Of a DNA stretch of 64,000 bases, positions 1-11,353 are shown one piece after another. The position numbers and the translations under genes were made by a program. The notes below the pieces were generated by a model. That model worked only from the letters and a program-made list of their open reading frames with translations, did no database searches and had not been told where the DNA came from. The stretch's first letter is position 1. Each line of letters begins with the position of its first letter. Origin of the DNA: Rhizoclosmatium globosum. Taxonomy: Eukaryota > Chytridiomycota > Chytridiomycetes > Chytridiales > Chytriomycetaceae. Where the stretch lies: NCBI GenBank assembly GCA_002104985.1, contig MCGO01000059.1:1-64000 (forward strand), in the 5' to 3' direction.

Positions 1-1175
1 TATTCAAACATATTAGAAATTAGCTACTGTTGTGAACTTACAATCTCGTCGTGTCCCATGTGGATAACTGGGTCCTTGAACCATGAACCGACTTCGTTGA
101 TGAGCTGGTCAAGAATTTGAGAGCCTTCTCTTGACGGACATCAAGCTGTCCACAAGGTGGCTGGTTACAGTAGTTACGTCCCCACCATACGACACCACCA
201 ACGCAATCGTTGGTCTCCGCATTGACTGGAACAGTCTGGTTGGAGCACATGGCGTTGGTAGCGAACGAGTTACCGGTTCCATGGAGAGTGGTTCCATGAA
301 GAAACAATGTTCTGGTCAATCCATCCCAAAACAGCGTTGTGTCCTGGAGTCTCAAACTCTGGGAATAACACGAATGTTGCGGTCAAACGCGTACTGGACG
401 ATGCCTTGGAGTGTAGATCTTCAAGGAACCGTCGGCGTTCTTGTAAGCCGCGTTCTTATGGACCTGTGGGTAGTCTTCCACTCAATTGGGAAAGACTGAG
501 AGTCAAAAATGTGCCAGTGGAAGACGTTGAGCTTGGCAGCAGCCAAACCGTCAATGATACGCTTGATGTCCTGACTGGGAAGAAAGTTACGGGCAGTGTC
601 CAACATGAAACCACGGTATGGGAAGCTGGCTTGTCGTTCACGGTGGCAAGGACGAGCTTTCCGTCAGCAGTGATGAGCTGGGACAAAGTTTGGAGACCGT
701 ACTGAACTCCGACCTTAGAGTTGGCTAATTGTTGTGTCAGATTAAATCGAGGAAGACAACATAAATTATAAATAAGTACCAGAGACGGTAGCACCAGTAG
801 CAGTAATGTCCAAAGTGTAAGACTCGTCAGCCTTTGGCAAGTCTTCAGGTCCAGAGACGGACCAACCGTTGTTGCTAACAACGTTGGCAGTAACTGGAAA
901 CTTCTTTCCAACCTTTCCGCCCTTAGCGGTGAAAGAACCAACAAGAGAAGCGACAGCTGGGTCAGTAGCGACGTTCAAAATGTTGGAGGTGACAGCGAAA
1001 CCTCCAATAGCAACGGAGGACTTCTTGTCAACAACCTAATTCGAAATAACATAGTTTCAAACATCAATTAACATAGCATGAATATACGAACCTGGTTTGG
1101 CAATGGCCAAAGGTAGTCGGAGGCAGTGAGGGCTGAGACTGAAGCAGCCAATGCAATGAGGGAGACGAATTGCAT
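1..1175 (-). CDS. Beta-N-acetylhexosaminidase (GH20), N-terminal part, frame-broken
   Basis: Secreted GH20 enzymes release terminal N-acetylglucosamine from chitin oligomers or glycans. The start at 1175 opens a signal peptide (MQFVSLIALAASVSA) followed by SDYLWPLPNQ, typical of fungal members. Introns lie at 1036-1091 and about 723-777, and a GTAAGT donor at 41 leads out of the window. Later segments carry family hallmarks: VQYGLQTLSQLI, FPYRGFMLDTARNF, LNVFHWHIFDSQSFP, RVIPEFETPGH and HMGHDEI. These segments lie in different frames. Breaks occur near 621, 500, 410, 270 and 112, most fitting a lost single base in a short homopolymer. It is either a decaying gene or, more likely given the pattern, a poorly polished stretch. 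The catalytic Asp-Glu pair (HMGHDE) is present. The 3' part lies outside the window. Confidence 0.85.
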
Positions 1176-4100
1176 GTTTTTGTTATAGAACTTGAGAGAG
1201 AGCCTGAAAAAATGTCATGGTCCTTTTAAAGGCTTTCTAGGTGGCTCCTATCGGTGACAAAACGTGGCATAAGCAGTCAGATGACTTTGCTCAACCGAAA
1301 TTGGGAAAATTTTGGAAGCGTTGGGAAAGCGAGATCTTGAAGTGCCAAAGGTAGGTTCGTTCTGAAATGAGTCACAATGATTAGGTTGAAAATCTTGAAC
1401 CTTTCCTTTGGTGTTACTATTGGCCAGAACGCTCTCCCAACCTAGTTTCGTGTTGTGTAATCTGAGACCACGTGGATTATTAGTCAAGTCTATCTCATCT
1501 CCAACCTACTTATGTAAGGTGCAATGTGCATGTTTTGGCCTTTTCATTCACGCAAAACTGAGTAAAAACAAAACAAATTCGGATTGCTTTTGTACTTTTA
1601 TTCTTTTCCTTTGATATATTGCTCTTGTTGATTTTTACATGTTGACAACCAATTTTGTTATTTCTGCACATCAGGGTTCAAATTTGTCTGTCGCGACATA
1701 CATCTTGAACTCGGTGAGTCAGGCATTGTCGCAATTGTGCAAAAGTGAGCCATACACTGTCAGTGTGATATGAACCTTCACTATTAAGGTAATTTTTGAG
1801 ATTCTGTCAAAATGATTTTGGGATGGAACAGTCAGAGTGATATATTTTGTATCATGTCACCTAGTCATGATTCAAACAAATCATTGATAAAATAGACAAA
1901 CAGGGAGGGATTGAGTGTAGCGAGCAGTGAAACCGACAACTTTCCGAGAGAATCAACAAATAGAAATGAATTAAATAGGTAGAGTTACTCGTGAACCAGG
2001 GGAAATAGAAAAAGTTCAAGCGCAGCAAGCAATGAAACGGACGGAAGGCGACTGAGCGCCTGAAAGGCGCAAAGGAATCTGGAGTTAATTCTGGAACAAG
2101 CAAAAAGGAAGGGGAGCGAGCGCAGCGAGCAATGAAACAACGAAGTCAGGGAGAACATCAATTTAATTGAAATAAACTCAAAACGAGTTGACTTGCCATA
2201 GGGACTTTTGGAACTATGATTTTTGGGAATAGTGAACGGAGTGAGCAGTGAAACGGACGGAACTGTACCTTAATTGTGAACCAGGGCATGGAGTCTGGAA
2301 TTAATGTATGAATCAGGAGGAATAAAAGGCAGTGAAACCAACAAAGTCAATAGAAAATCAAGTAAATAAAAAAAATGAACCATGAAGCTAGAGTTACTCC
2401 TGAAATAGGTGAAAAAGGGAAGGCAAGCAGTGAAACGGACGGAAGACGACTGAGCGCCTGAAGGGCGCGAAGGAATCTGGAGTTACTTGGTGAAACAAGC
2501 ACAAAGGAGGGGCAGCAAACGTAGAAACTAACAAGTCAGGAAAAGAAAATGAGTTAAAGAGAAATGAACTCAAAAGCGAGCAGACTTGCCGAAGAGCATT
2601 GTGTTTTAGGGATGACGAACGAAGCGAGCAGTGACACGAACAGAAGAGAACTACATGCCTTTACTTGGCATAGACGAGAATAGAATGGGTAGCGTCTGAT
2701 AAAGAAGATCCATGATTTGTTCTTTTTAATCACCAGTATGTCCTTATTTGCATTATCAATTAATAAAGCGGTATTAACTCCTCCTGCTCCATTTCTTCGT
2801 GTGGGTATTTTGAATATCTCCATCGCTAACAGTTTGTCTTTATTTCTTGCGGGGACATAAATGAACACGATCAGCGTAGAAGCGGTAGCGGGCCTGTACT
2901 ATTATTGAACGTCGGATCGAGAAACGGAAATGCTGCGCTTTGGGCACCCGTGGTGTGCCGCCTTGCCCGTCTCGATCTCATTTAGCAACAAACAATTCCT
3001 AACAAAAATATAATCATATAGTTATATACCTGGCAAGCTTCGCGTGCACCGAGGAGTTGTTTCACTGTGGATTCATATCTCGTCACTATGAGCCATGCTT
3101 CTTTGTTTTGCTTTTCTTATGTGCAATAGCTGGGTTGCTTGTCATTCAATGGACAGCCTTGTACGAAACAAGGGCGTTACATATTTGTGTCTCGTCTAAT
3201 TTACATCACACTTGATACAACATAATGTCTTTCACCCACATAATTGATGGAGAGCACTTATGATTAAAATACGGATGTGGTGATTCTAGGGTGGAGAGGG
3301 AAAGACCAATTTGATGTCGGAAAGGGCCACTTTGTTCAAGCCCGTAGTACCCTTTGATTAGACACCTATACCCCTTGTCCACTTACCCATCGCTGGGAAC
3401 GTTCTCTCTACAGTTATAATATCGAGATAAACAATTTGTTATTATTGCCCTCAGACACAATTGAGTAGAATTAAAGAACCTTAGCACTCTCTTCCACTCG
3501 CTTCGTCTTCTTTATTGAACCACAACTCTTGAAGTCAAATGAATCATACATAGTAAGATGCCTGTTTGCCATAGTGATTCGTCAGCCGAAATTGATATCA
3601 CTTCTTGGAAGCTGAAAACTCGTCCGTTTAGCAAAGAATGTACAACGAACGTCCATCTTTTACCCCCAGTTCGTTTTGTTTTCGCAACCTGATGGAAAGA
3701 GGACCTTGTATCTGGGCTGACGTGAGACACTTTGCTTTCGGGCTTGTGAAGAGACAGCGAAAATCTCCATGAAACAAAAACAGGGCTATTCTTTGAGTAA
3801 CAATGCTCTATCTCTCTTCTCACACGCTCTCCACCAATTTATGAGACATGTCCACTCACTCGTTATCTTATACGATGCCCATACTGACATCATAAAGTAA
3901 GTTTTGACATCAACTCGCCATCAATATGAAACACAGCTTTCTCTTCTTTCATTTCTTTTCCTCCGTCCAATCGATCTAATGATTGTGAACCAAACAACGA
4001 GATTCACAACTCAATCACACCTACCCATCAAATACAGTCTTGGCCTTCTGCTCCGTTTCTCTTAACTGCTTCCCCCTCTTCGCAGGCTCCATTACTTCCT

Positions 4101-4201
4101 CAAACTCCTCACTTTCACAATCAGTCCTGAACTTCGTGTAATAAACATTGTTTAATAGTCTAATACCAATCAAAAAAACACCAAAACAGACGCAACAAAC
4201 A
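1176..4201. other. 3 kb intergenic spacer without a convincing gene
   Basis: About 3 kb separates the hexosaminidase start from the 3' end of the hydrolase gene. Its middle holds hairpin-type repeats (entered separately). Open frames at 2554-2868 and 3512-3823 (minus) begin with non-ATG codons and show no family motif. A hairpin-like GC-rich segment near 2913-2985 has no tRNA B box. I see no RNA gene here. Confidence 0.6.
1900..2660. repeat. Degenerate GAGCGNAGCGAGC-type repeats
   Basis: The stretch carries repeated phrases of the type GCAGCGAGCAATGAAAC and GTGAGCAGTGAAACGGACGG. A unit of about 100 nt occurs at roughly 2027-2130 and again at 2425-2520; both copies include a hairpin of the form GCGCCT-GAA-AGGCGC and the phrase GGAATCTGGAGTTA. 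The style (short GC-rich stems, GNAGCGAGC) resembles the intronic repeats at 27.2-28.0 kb and 51.5-51.9 kb, but the spacers differ. No coding capacity is evident. Confidence 0.7.
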
Positions 4202-5397
4202 TCACAACTGAATCACCAACCCATCAAACGCAACCTCCGCCTTGACCCCCTTTTCCCTCAACCCCTTCCCCCACTCCTCACTCTCCAACACCTTCTCAAA
4301 CTCTCCATGCTCACACTCATGATTAAACCCCATGAAATACACACGCGGGACTCCAAGCGCCTCCGCACACGGAATCGCACTCTCATACCCCTGATGCGAC
4401 GCAAAGTCCTTCTCCCTCAAACAATCAAGCACCAGTACTCTGTTCTCCGACCTCCTCACGAGTTCGAACACGGGTGCAGGGATGTGGTTCGTGTCTGAGA
4501 TGTATGTGAGGTGTGGGAGGAGGAACGCGGTGCAGTAGTATGGGTCGGACCCCTTGCGGCCGTGTTCGACGGGGAAGGGGGTTACGGGGAGGGTTGCGTT
4601 TATGAGGAAGGGGGGGAAGGTTGTTAGGGTTGGGGTGTCGAAGATGTGGAATGTGAGGGAGGGGATGTGGCCGCCGCCTGTTGCTTTTGATGCGTTTATG
4701 ATGTAGGGGAAGATGGAGGAAATTACTGTGTATGTTGACTGGTTGAGGTAGATGGGGATTGTGGATTGGACGGGGCCGTCGCGGTGGAGGGTCCAGGAAC
4801 GGAGGTCGTCGAGTCCCATTACTGCATCGGCGTGGTCGTGGGTGAGGATGACTGCATCGATTTGTTGGATGTTGTAGTGGACGAACCATTGGACGGCGGA
4901 GGCGTAGAAGGTTTTTCCGCAGTCGATTAGAATGTTTTTGATTGTGCCGGTTGCATCTCTTTCATTGTTTTTGATGGGTTAAGGTTGAGGTTGAGGTTTT
5001 TGCCTTAGTCCTCTATTTAAGATGACATTATCATCCATACCTGTATCGATAGATCCCAGATGTGTTTCCTGCAATATTAAGAAAAAACGATCAGCACAGT
5101 AGAAGCTGAATTGCAAGATCACCTCGTCTGTTCTTGTTCCACATTTGCACTTCCGCTACTCTTGGATCAGATCGGCGAGGCGGACGAGAGTCCCGCTCTG
5201 CTGGCTGGGTGGCAAGAAGACAGACTTTGCACGATGGATTCGGGCGGGTGAGACAAGTGACATCAGGAATTGCATTTGAGGGACCTTTTGACAGGATGCG
5301 TGTGCAAGAGTTAGACAAGAACACATAAGGATCAAAGGAACTAACCTGTGCCAAGAAAGATGAATTCAATTGGAGTAATGGCTGCTGGTGCAGTCAT
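4202..5397 (-). CDS. Metallo-beta-lactamase-fold hydrolase (PhnP-like)
   Basis: The predicted protein has 332 residues in four exons, with introns at 5285-5345, 5069-5122 and 4959-5040. The start at 5397 gives MTAPAAITPIEFIFLGTG, the usual beta-strand opening of this family. CLTRPNPSCKVC follows, then NRRGNTSGIYRY, LIDCGKTFYASA and the metal-binding motif LTHDHADAVMGLDDLR. These are hallmarks of the fungal and plant group of PhnP-like MBL hydrolases (S. pombe C777.06c type), whose substrate is generally unknown; bacterial PhnP is a cyclic phosphodiesterase. The C-terminal half ends in a GFNHECEHGEFEK segment that can supply further metal ligands. The frame is intact. It diverges from the next gene across 341 bp. 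Confidence 0.88.
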
Positions 5398-5738
5398 GAT
5401 GATGATTATAAACTTCTTTTGTTTAGTATCCGCGCTCGCATCAATATGAATGTGATAATCACTAAGATAAATCTACAAAATGCCAGTGATAACACAAGAA
5501 TTGTAGGCCAAATCACTTGGATTGCCAGCCGCAGCAAAGAGCGGACCTTGTGTTAACTAAAGACAACCAGTCAAATAAAAACCGCAATCCTACCAAGTAG
5601 GAACTATTGATGTACAATTCAACTTGCATTATCCGAAAGCCAAAAGAGGCTGCTGCTTGGTTCTCCCTCTTATAGCAGCAATTCTTTGACAACCAAGCAT
5701 CCAACCTGCACCAAAAACAACACAACAACTAAAAGCAA
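5398..5738. promoter_or_regulatory. Divergent intergenic region
   Basis: These 341 bp separate the divergent starts of the MBL-fold gene and the cysteine-rich/GNAT-like gene, so both promoters should lie here. A CT-rich tract and a CAACAACTAAAAGCAA leader precede the plus-strand start at 5739. I see no clear TATA box. Confidence 0.4.
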
Positions 5739-8700
5739 ATGTACCGGGGGACAGACTCGGACAGCGATGGCGAATCAGGCACAGCCGCAACGGTGTCCGA
5801 ACAGTCGCTGAGCAGCAGTCGGGCGGCGTCACCGTCCGAATCCGTTCAGAGTGTTCAGAGTGTTCAGAGTGTTCAGAGTGTCAACGAAGCGTTTCTCGAA
5901 TCGCTGCTTTTGAACATGAGAGACGCGGCGGGGGCGGCGGCACTTCGACTGGGCCTTGTTTCTTCTGGTTCTGGTTCTTCTGCTTCGAATGCGTATCCTT
6001 CAACTTCAACGGGTGAGGGGTTGCCTTAAAACCTGAAGAGTCAACTAAACATGCAGAACCAGCACAAGCACCAGCAACTCCCTCAAACAGACTATTCGAC
6101 ATTCGAGGTGCTTTAAATGATGCCACACCGTCCCTGGGCATTGGCCACCTCCTCTCGCAGCACCACAACCACCACCACGAACACCAGCAACCTTCTTCAA
6201 AGACGGTCAAACTACTCGGCGGACGAAAACGCAGAACCTCAACAATCGATTCAATGCACAACTTCGAACAAGACTGGCAAGACAGAAACGAGGACAACGA
6301 CAACTTCAGAAACAGTCCTCACTTTGAATCACCAGAAAAGATGCCCCAAAAAGACTTTCTCGACTTGGACTTTCGGGATTCAAAGAAACTGGCTTCAATG
6401 AGCTCGCTGTTTGATGCGGATGATGAGGATCGCGTGGATTCAGATGATCTGGATGAACTGAAGCTGCACGCGTCTTTGCCGCCCTCGTTGGCGGCTTGGG
6501 ATTCCACCCCCTTTGTCTTTGGTGGTACCGGTCTACCCTCTACCTTCCAAAACACTCACCAGCAACAAATTCAACATCCATTTCAACATAATCCATTTCA
6601 TAATCAGCAAAATCATCAACAAATGCATCACAATCAGCACCAAGTTTTCCAATCATTTCAATCTAGTTCTCTCTTTCAGCATCCTCAAGCATCCCTTTCT
6701 CTTCCTTCAGCCTCGCTTTTTGGTGCAACAGCTCCACGGCAATCATTTACTCCATTCTCATTTGACTTTGCAAACCATTCCCATCAACAGCAAAACAACA
6801 AACTTGAACAAGAACAAGCAGCCGCTAAGGTAAAGAGTCATTTAATTGTCTATGAAAGCGTTTCCTAACTATTTCTGATAACCTTAGAACCTCGATATTG
6901 ATTCCCTGTTTCACCAACTCTTGCCTCCCAACCAAGAACAATCATCAGCATCTCTATTCGATATTCGAAATACAACACATCGAACTTCTCCTTCAATCAA
7001 AAGAAAAACACGGAACCAAACGTCTTCATCATCTTCCACTGCTTCTGCCACACAACCACAGCACCTGCCGCAACGACGAGCATCCGATGCATTTTTAGGT
7101 ATTCAAAATGCCACTGCCTTAAAGTCTGGAAGGTATCCGACTAGGACAAAGACCACAAGCGGTTCGTCCTCCGCCTCCTCACTGGACCAAATGATGGAAG
7201 AAGACGAACACGAAGACTTGGCTGGATCCAAGACTCCCTTCTTTTCTGCATCTTCCATGCCTCCCATCATGGCGAATAATGCCGTTGATTTGAATCCGTT
7301 TCTGGATATTGGTGGTATCGATGAGTATTTGCTTGGAACTGCAGGAGCTGTCGGGAATGTACCTGGTCATGGAATGAATCCGTTTTTGATTGAGTCGGGT
7401 GGTGGGATTGGGATGATGGATTTGATGAACGGAACTGCCAGTGATGTGAGCCTTTTTGAATCCAAGCCGTCGGAATAATTTAACCCATCGATTTTTTATT
7501 TAGATGATGGAATTGGAAACTATGTTTGATGCAAATCTGTTTGGTCTTGCGGCACCTTCCCAGTTACTGGAAGATTCGATGGGTGAAGAAGTTATCAAGC
7601 AAGAGCCAGTTTCTATACCCACAACAGCAACAGCAACAGCTACCAAAGCTAGCACCAAAAAGTACTCGAGAAAGCGACCCACGTCTTCACGGGAAATGTC
7701 TGCTACCCCAAAACCTGAAGATTTTGGGCATCCCTCAGATGAAGAATTGCCGGCAATCGGGCCGTCCACGACCGCTAGATCAAAGAAGACTTCAACAGCA
7801 GTTCCTGGTACTGTAAATCGACGTGCAGTCAAGGAATACGTCAATTGTATGACATGCAACGCTCAACTAGGTGTTCTTGAACTCCGGGGAACAGTAGTTG
7901 GCATTGCTTACCAACCTCAACTCCAATGTACAACCTGCGCACCTCCATCAACCCAGTGCCAACATCAGACCCTTCAACATCAGACCCAGCCCCCAAACCC
8001 CGTCGAAAACGCACATCCACCACAAAAGACGCACCCCATCCACACCAAAAAACCCACCCTGCCTTCCCCTGCCTCGTCTGCAAAACCCTCAAAGCCCACG
8101 GCCACATCATAAACCCACAAGACCCAACCACCCCCACCCTCGTAACCGCAACCCTCGTCTGCCCCACCTGCGACACGAAATACCTCTTCTGCGCAGAATG
8201 CGGGGGCGGTGGAAAACAACGCACAGGCAAATACCGGCCCCGCGCGTTATTCCCATCAACCCGAAAAACCTGTTCCCTCCCGCACATCCGCATTGGAACC
8301 GCGCAAGTGCACACCCGCGTTGTTGCTCCGCCTTTCGGCGGCGGCGGCGTGGGAAAAGGTGTTTTGGAAGGGATGAAGGACGTTTTGTTTGATTGTTGGG
8401 TTGGTGCGCTTGCTGTGCCTGGAGTTCTTGATGGCGACGGTGGGGATGGAGGGGTTTTGGGGGCTGGTGGTGGTTTTGGTGGGGTTGAAGATGTGTTGAG
8501 GGATGTGGAAGGGGTTTGGGATGTGAGTTGTTTGGATGTTGTTCGACGCGGTGGGAGTGGTGGTGGTGGGAGGGGGAAGGTGTTTGTTACTGTTGCGTGG
8601 ATTGAGAAGGTGTACCGAATGAAGAGTAAGAGTAGTGCTAATGGGGGTGGTGGTGGGGTTGGGAAGAAGAAGGTAGATGAGAGTGTTGCAAGTGGAAGTG

Positions 8701-9315
8701 GTGGTGGTGTTTGGATGAATAAGATGACGGAGGTTGAGAGTGGGATTGTGAAGCCGATTGATGTTGGAGATGTGAAGTTGGAAGGTGTTGGAGAGGATGA
8801 TGGTGGAGTGGAGAAGACCTATGTGTCGTTTGCGGTTACGGAATGGGTATGTACTTAGTTCTCTTTTCTATTTGTTGGTTGTTAACTTGGCCATAAATTA
8901 GGATCGACGGAATGGAACACTATTTATACACCAGATATCGCCGAGATCAGCATACCAACCAACTGCAGTAAGTCGCAGTCTCTTCGTGTCAATTTTATTG
9001 TTTACTAACACCAATCTCAAATAGGATTCGTATCGCGACTTACTCAAAGCCACAATCCGTCATATCCAATCCGACGCGGAATACCGACAGTTTCCTCCGT
9101 TAAAACACATATGGTGTTGGACACGCACCACATTCCACTCACGACTTCGTGGGATTCCTGAACGAATGGGATTCATTCCGTTGAATGAGTACTTGGCGAA
9201 AGAGCGGTTGGCGAATGAAACTGGGAGAGCACTGTTTGATAGTGATGGGAAGGAAGTTTTGCGTGATGATGGAGCGGTGGTGTTTGGATGTCGTGTGGAT
9301 ATTGTGTTGAAGTAG
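5739..9315 (+). CDS. Cysteine-rich, GNAT-like nuclear-type protein, copy 1
   Basis: This is a protein of about 1100 residues in six exons (5739-6012, 6057-6829, 6888-7445, 7504-8846, 8902-8967, 9025-9315). The N-terminal two thirds is disordered, rich in Ser, Gln, His and acidic residues, like an activation region. CxxC pairs follow (CMTC, CTTC, CLVC, CPTC, CAEC) around the block FCAECGGGGKQRTGKYRPRA, then RKTCSLPHIRIGTAQV. The C-terminus has FAVTEWDRRNGTLFI, KHIWCWTR and IPERMGFIPLNEYL, resembling the end of a GNAT acetyltransferase fold. From memory, related basidiomycete proteins exist but are uncharacterised; the function is unknown. The frame changes by one base between about 7935 and 7990 without room for an intron. 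A paralogue with the same two last introns lies at 57035-59544. Confidence 0.75.
5843..5882 (+). repeat. In-frame 9-nt tandem repeat (Ser-Val-Gln)
   Basis: Four consecutive copies of GTTCAGAGT encode a Ser-Val-Gln run in the disordered N-terminus of the cysteine-rich protein. The length is a multiple of three, so copy-number change would keep the frame. Confidence 0.9.
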
Positions 9316-9482
9316 TAATATACATATTTTTGGGGGAGTAGTATCTATGCCTATATGAATGTAAATAATGAAATGGTTTTTGATGAACTACATATCATTT
9401 TCGTGCTTAAACATATAATTTACAAGTGCACTAAACGCTTATTTATCCTTATTTGATAAATCCAAATAAATAAATCCAGCAA

Positions 9483-11108
9483 ATGACGTTCAGCGCGTTC
9501 CTCTCTGACCACGGCATCAGCACGTTGCGAGTCGAGCACCGGGTCTCTCAGGGCAAAGGCAGCGGACTCTTTGCGTCGACTGATCTGTTGCCTGGGACCG
9601 AAGTGGTTTCCGTTCCAACCACGGCGCTGCTCGGATCTGCGGCGGCCAATCAGATTGCAGCTCGAGTGGCAGCATCTGGGCTTTGTATTAATAGCGACAA
9701 AGAAAGAAGCGAAAGAAGCGAACGAGCAGCAATTGTGTCGGCACTGTTGGTTCTGCGCTTTGGCGGTGGAGTTGGAGTTGGAGTTGGAACAAGTGGTGGT
9801 TTCAATGGATTCGCTGAATACGCGGCTGAACTGCCGCCGCCCGAATCACTCGACTCGCCCGTCTTTTTCAATGTGAAGGAACGCGCGCTGCTCGTCGGCA
9901 CTGGCCTGGATGTCGCAACGGATGCGAAGCTGGGTGCCCTGCAGAGAGAGTACTTTGCCCTACGAGACGACTTGATGCGATTTGATCCACTGTACTCGGA
10001 GGCGATGCATCTGGACGAGGATGAGGAACTGCCGCTTTTGAACTTTGAAGCTTTTCTGTGGGCTGATGCAATCTTTTGGTATGTTGCGTTGCGTCTTTGA
10101 TGTCATAATATTCTACAGTGGGAGGCATCGAATGAAAGAAGGTGGTGTGGATGCAAGAATGGGCGAGAGAGAATCAAGTTGGGCAATCCACTCACACACC
10201 AACACTACAGGTCCCGTGTCATTTCCTTCAAATCAGCGGCCACAGACAATACTTCAGACGAAAAAGCTCCAGACTATCATATGGTTCCTTTTATTGACTT
10301 TGCGAACCACTCAGAAACTCCTGAAATGGCCTGGCGCCTCACACCCTCCGGAATCTCACTTGTAATTACCTCTGAAACCACAGTCAAGAAAGGTTCTGAG
10401 CTTCATATCTCGTATGGCTCGAAACCAAATGCCGAACTACTCTTTATTCATGGATTCACTATTCCCAACAACAAGAACGACTCTATTGCATTTCAACCTC
10501 AGATCATGGAAGCTTTTGGTGAAACTGAAGAAGAGTTTTTGATCCTTCAACAGAAAAAAGAATTGATCCAATCCCTTTCGCTTCCCTCTCAACTCCTTCT
10601 CCTCCCAGCAAACACGTCCCTCGCACCCCAATCTTCATCCACCTCTTCTGCGAATCCAATTTCGCAAATTCTCTCAAAATTCCAACACATCATCTCCAAA
10701 GACTCTCTTCTCCTCCTCCTCATTTCAGTCACATCTCCATCAGATATCCCCACAACAAATTTCCTCACAATCACATCCTCATCGGACGCGTTATGGGACA
10801 TATATCTCTCATCCCAACTCTTTCCCATCCTCCTACTCCGTGCAACATCAGTTCTTCTTTCACAAGTTCAAGAACGCGCTGCAGAATTGTCTCAGTCAGA
10901 GCCTGAAGAAGAGACCAACGAGGACGACAAAGACGAGGAAGAAGAAGGAGAAGAAGTGAATCCTCAGCGGTTGTATTTCATCAATATACTTCGGGAAGGA
11001 CATTATGAGATTCTTGGAGCTGCTTTGGATGTGTTGGAGGGGTTACAGAAGGAGTATGCGGAAATGGATGTTGTTGTGCGTTATTTGGCGGAAATGAGTG
11101 TTGAGTGA
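9483..11108 (+). CDS. SET-domain protein lysine methyltransferase (SETD3/RLSMT-like)
   Basis: The predicted protein has 497 residues, with one 132 nt intron at 10079-10210 restoring the phase as FW-SRVISF. It shows the split SET domain of the RuBisCO-methyltransferase/SETD3 class: the N-terminal G-K-G-S-G-L-F-A motif (residues about 26-33), then PFIDFANHSETPEMAW, the cofactor-binding NHS box, and GSELHISYGSKPNAELLF with the catalytic-site tyrosine, followed by the family's helical substrate-binding region. An acidic stretch of Glu/Asp lies near residue 430. Such enzymes methylate Lys or His in cytosolic proteins such as ribosomal proteins, elongation factor or actin; the target here cannot be told. 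The frame is intact. Confidence 0.88.
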
Positions 11109-11141
11109 TGGAGAGATAATGTATCTGTGAACGAGAATGTC

Positions 11142-11147
11142 AATAAA
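11142..11147 (+). terminator. Poly(A) signal AATAAA of the SET-domain gene
   Basis: A canonical AATAAA lies 34 nt after the stop codon. Confidence 0.6.
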
Positions 11148-11353
11148 AGCATTGAAAATTACTTTTGGAATGTAAAATTGTCATGGTTCTTGAATGAATT
11201 GGAAGAGCCATCAGAAATACCTTCTCCACAAAATACTTTCCAAAAACTAACTTGTTTTCAAGAGCTTTGTATTAGGTCTACCTAACTCCTTTATTTTGAT
11301 AAATCATTTTGATAAGTGTACTATATATTCCCAGGATTGGTTTAATCTACATC

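Noticed and set aside
1..705. Plus-strand open frames opposite the GH20 gene
   Set aside because: They are shadows of the minus-strand coding sequence; no motifs, and the minus strand carries clear family motifs.
2913..2985. GC-rich hairpin-like segment considered as a tRNA gene
   Set aside because: There is no A-box/B-box pair and the cloverleaf cannot be drawn; the arms match only partly.
3512..3823. Minus-strand open frame of 103 codons
   Set aside because: Begins at GTG rather than ATG, no recognisable domain, and no splice partner visible.
5843..5882. Ser-Val-Gln repeat as a sign of transfer or a regulatory site
   Set aside because: It is an in-frame microsatellite in a disordered region, common in fungal genes.
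7980..8314. Cys/Gly-rich minus-strand frames opposite the zinc-ribbon region
   Set aside because: They are antisense shadows; the plus strand is conserved in the paralogue at 57-59.5 kb.
9710..9735. GAAGCGAAAGAAGCGAACGAG in the SET gene as a copy of the hairpin repeat
   Set aside because: It encodes a simple Glu-Arg-Ser run and lacks the other modules.
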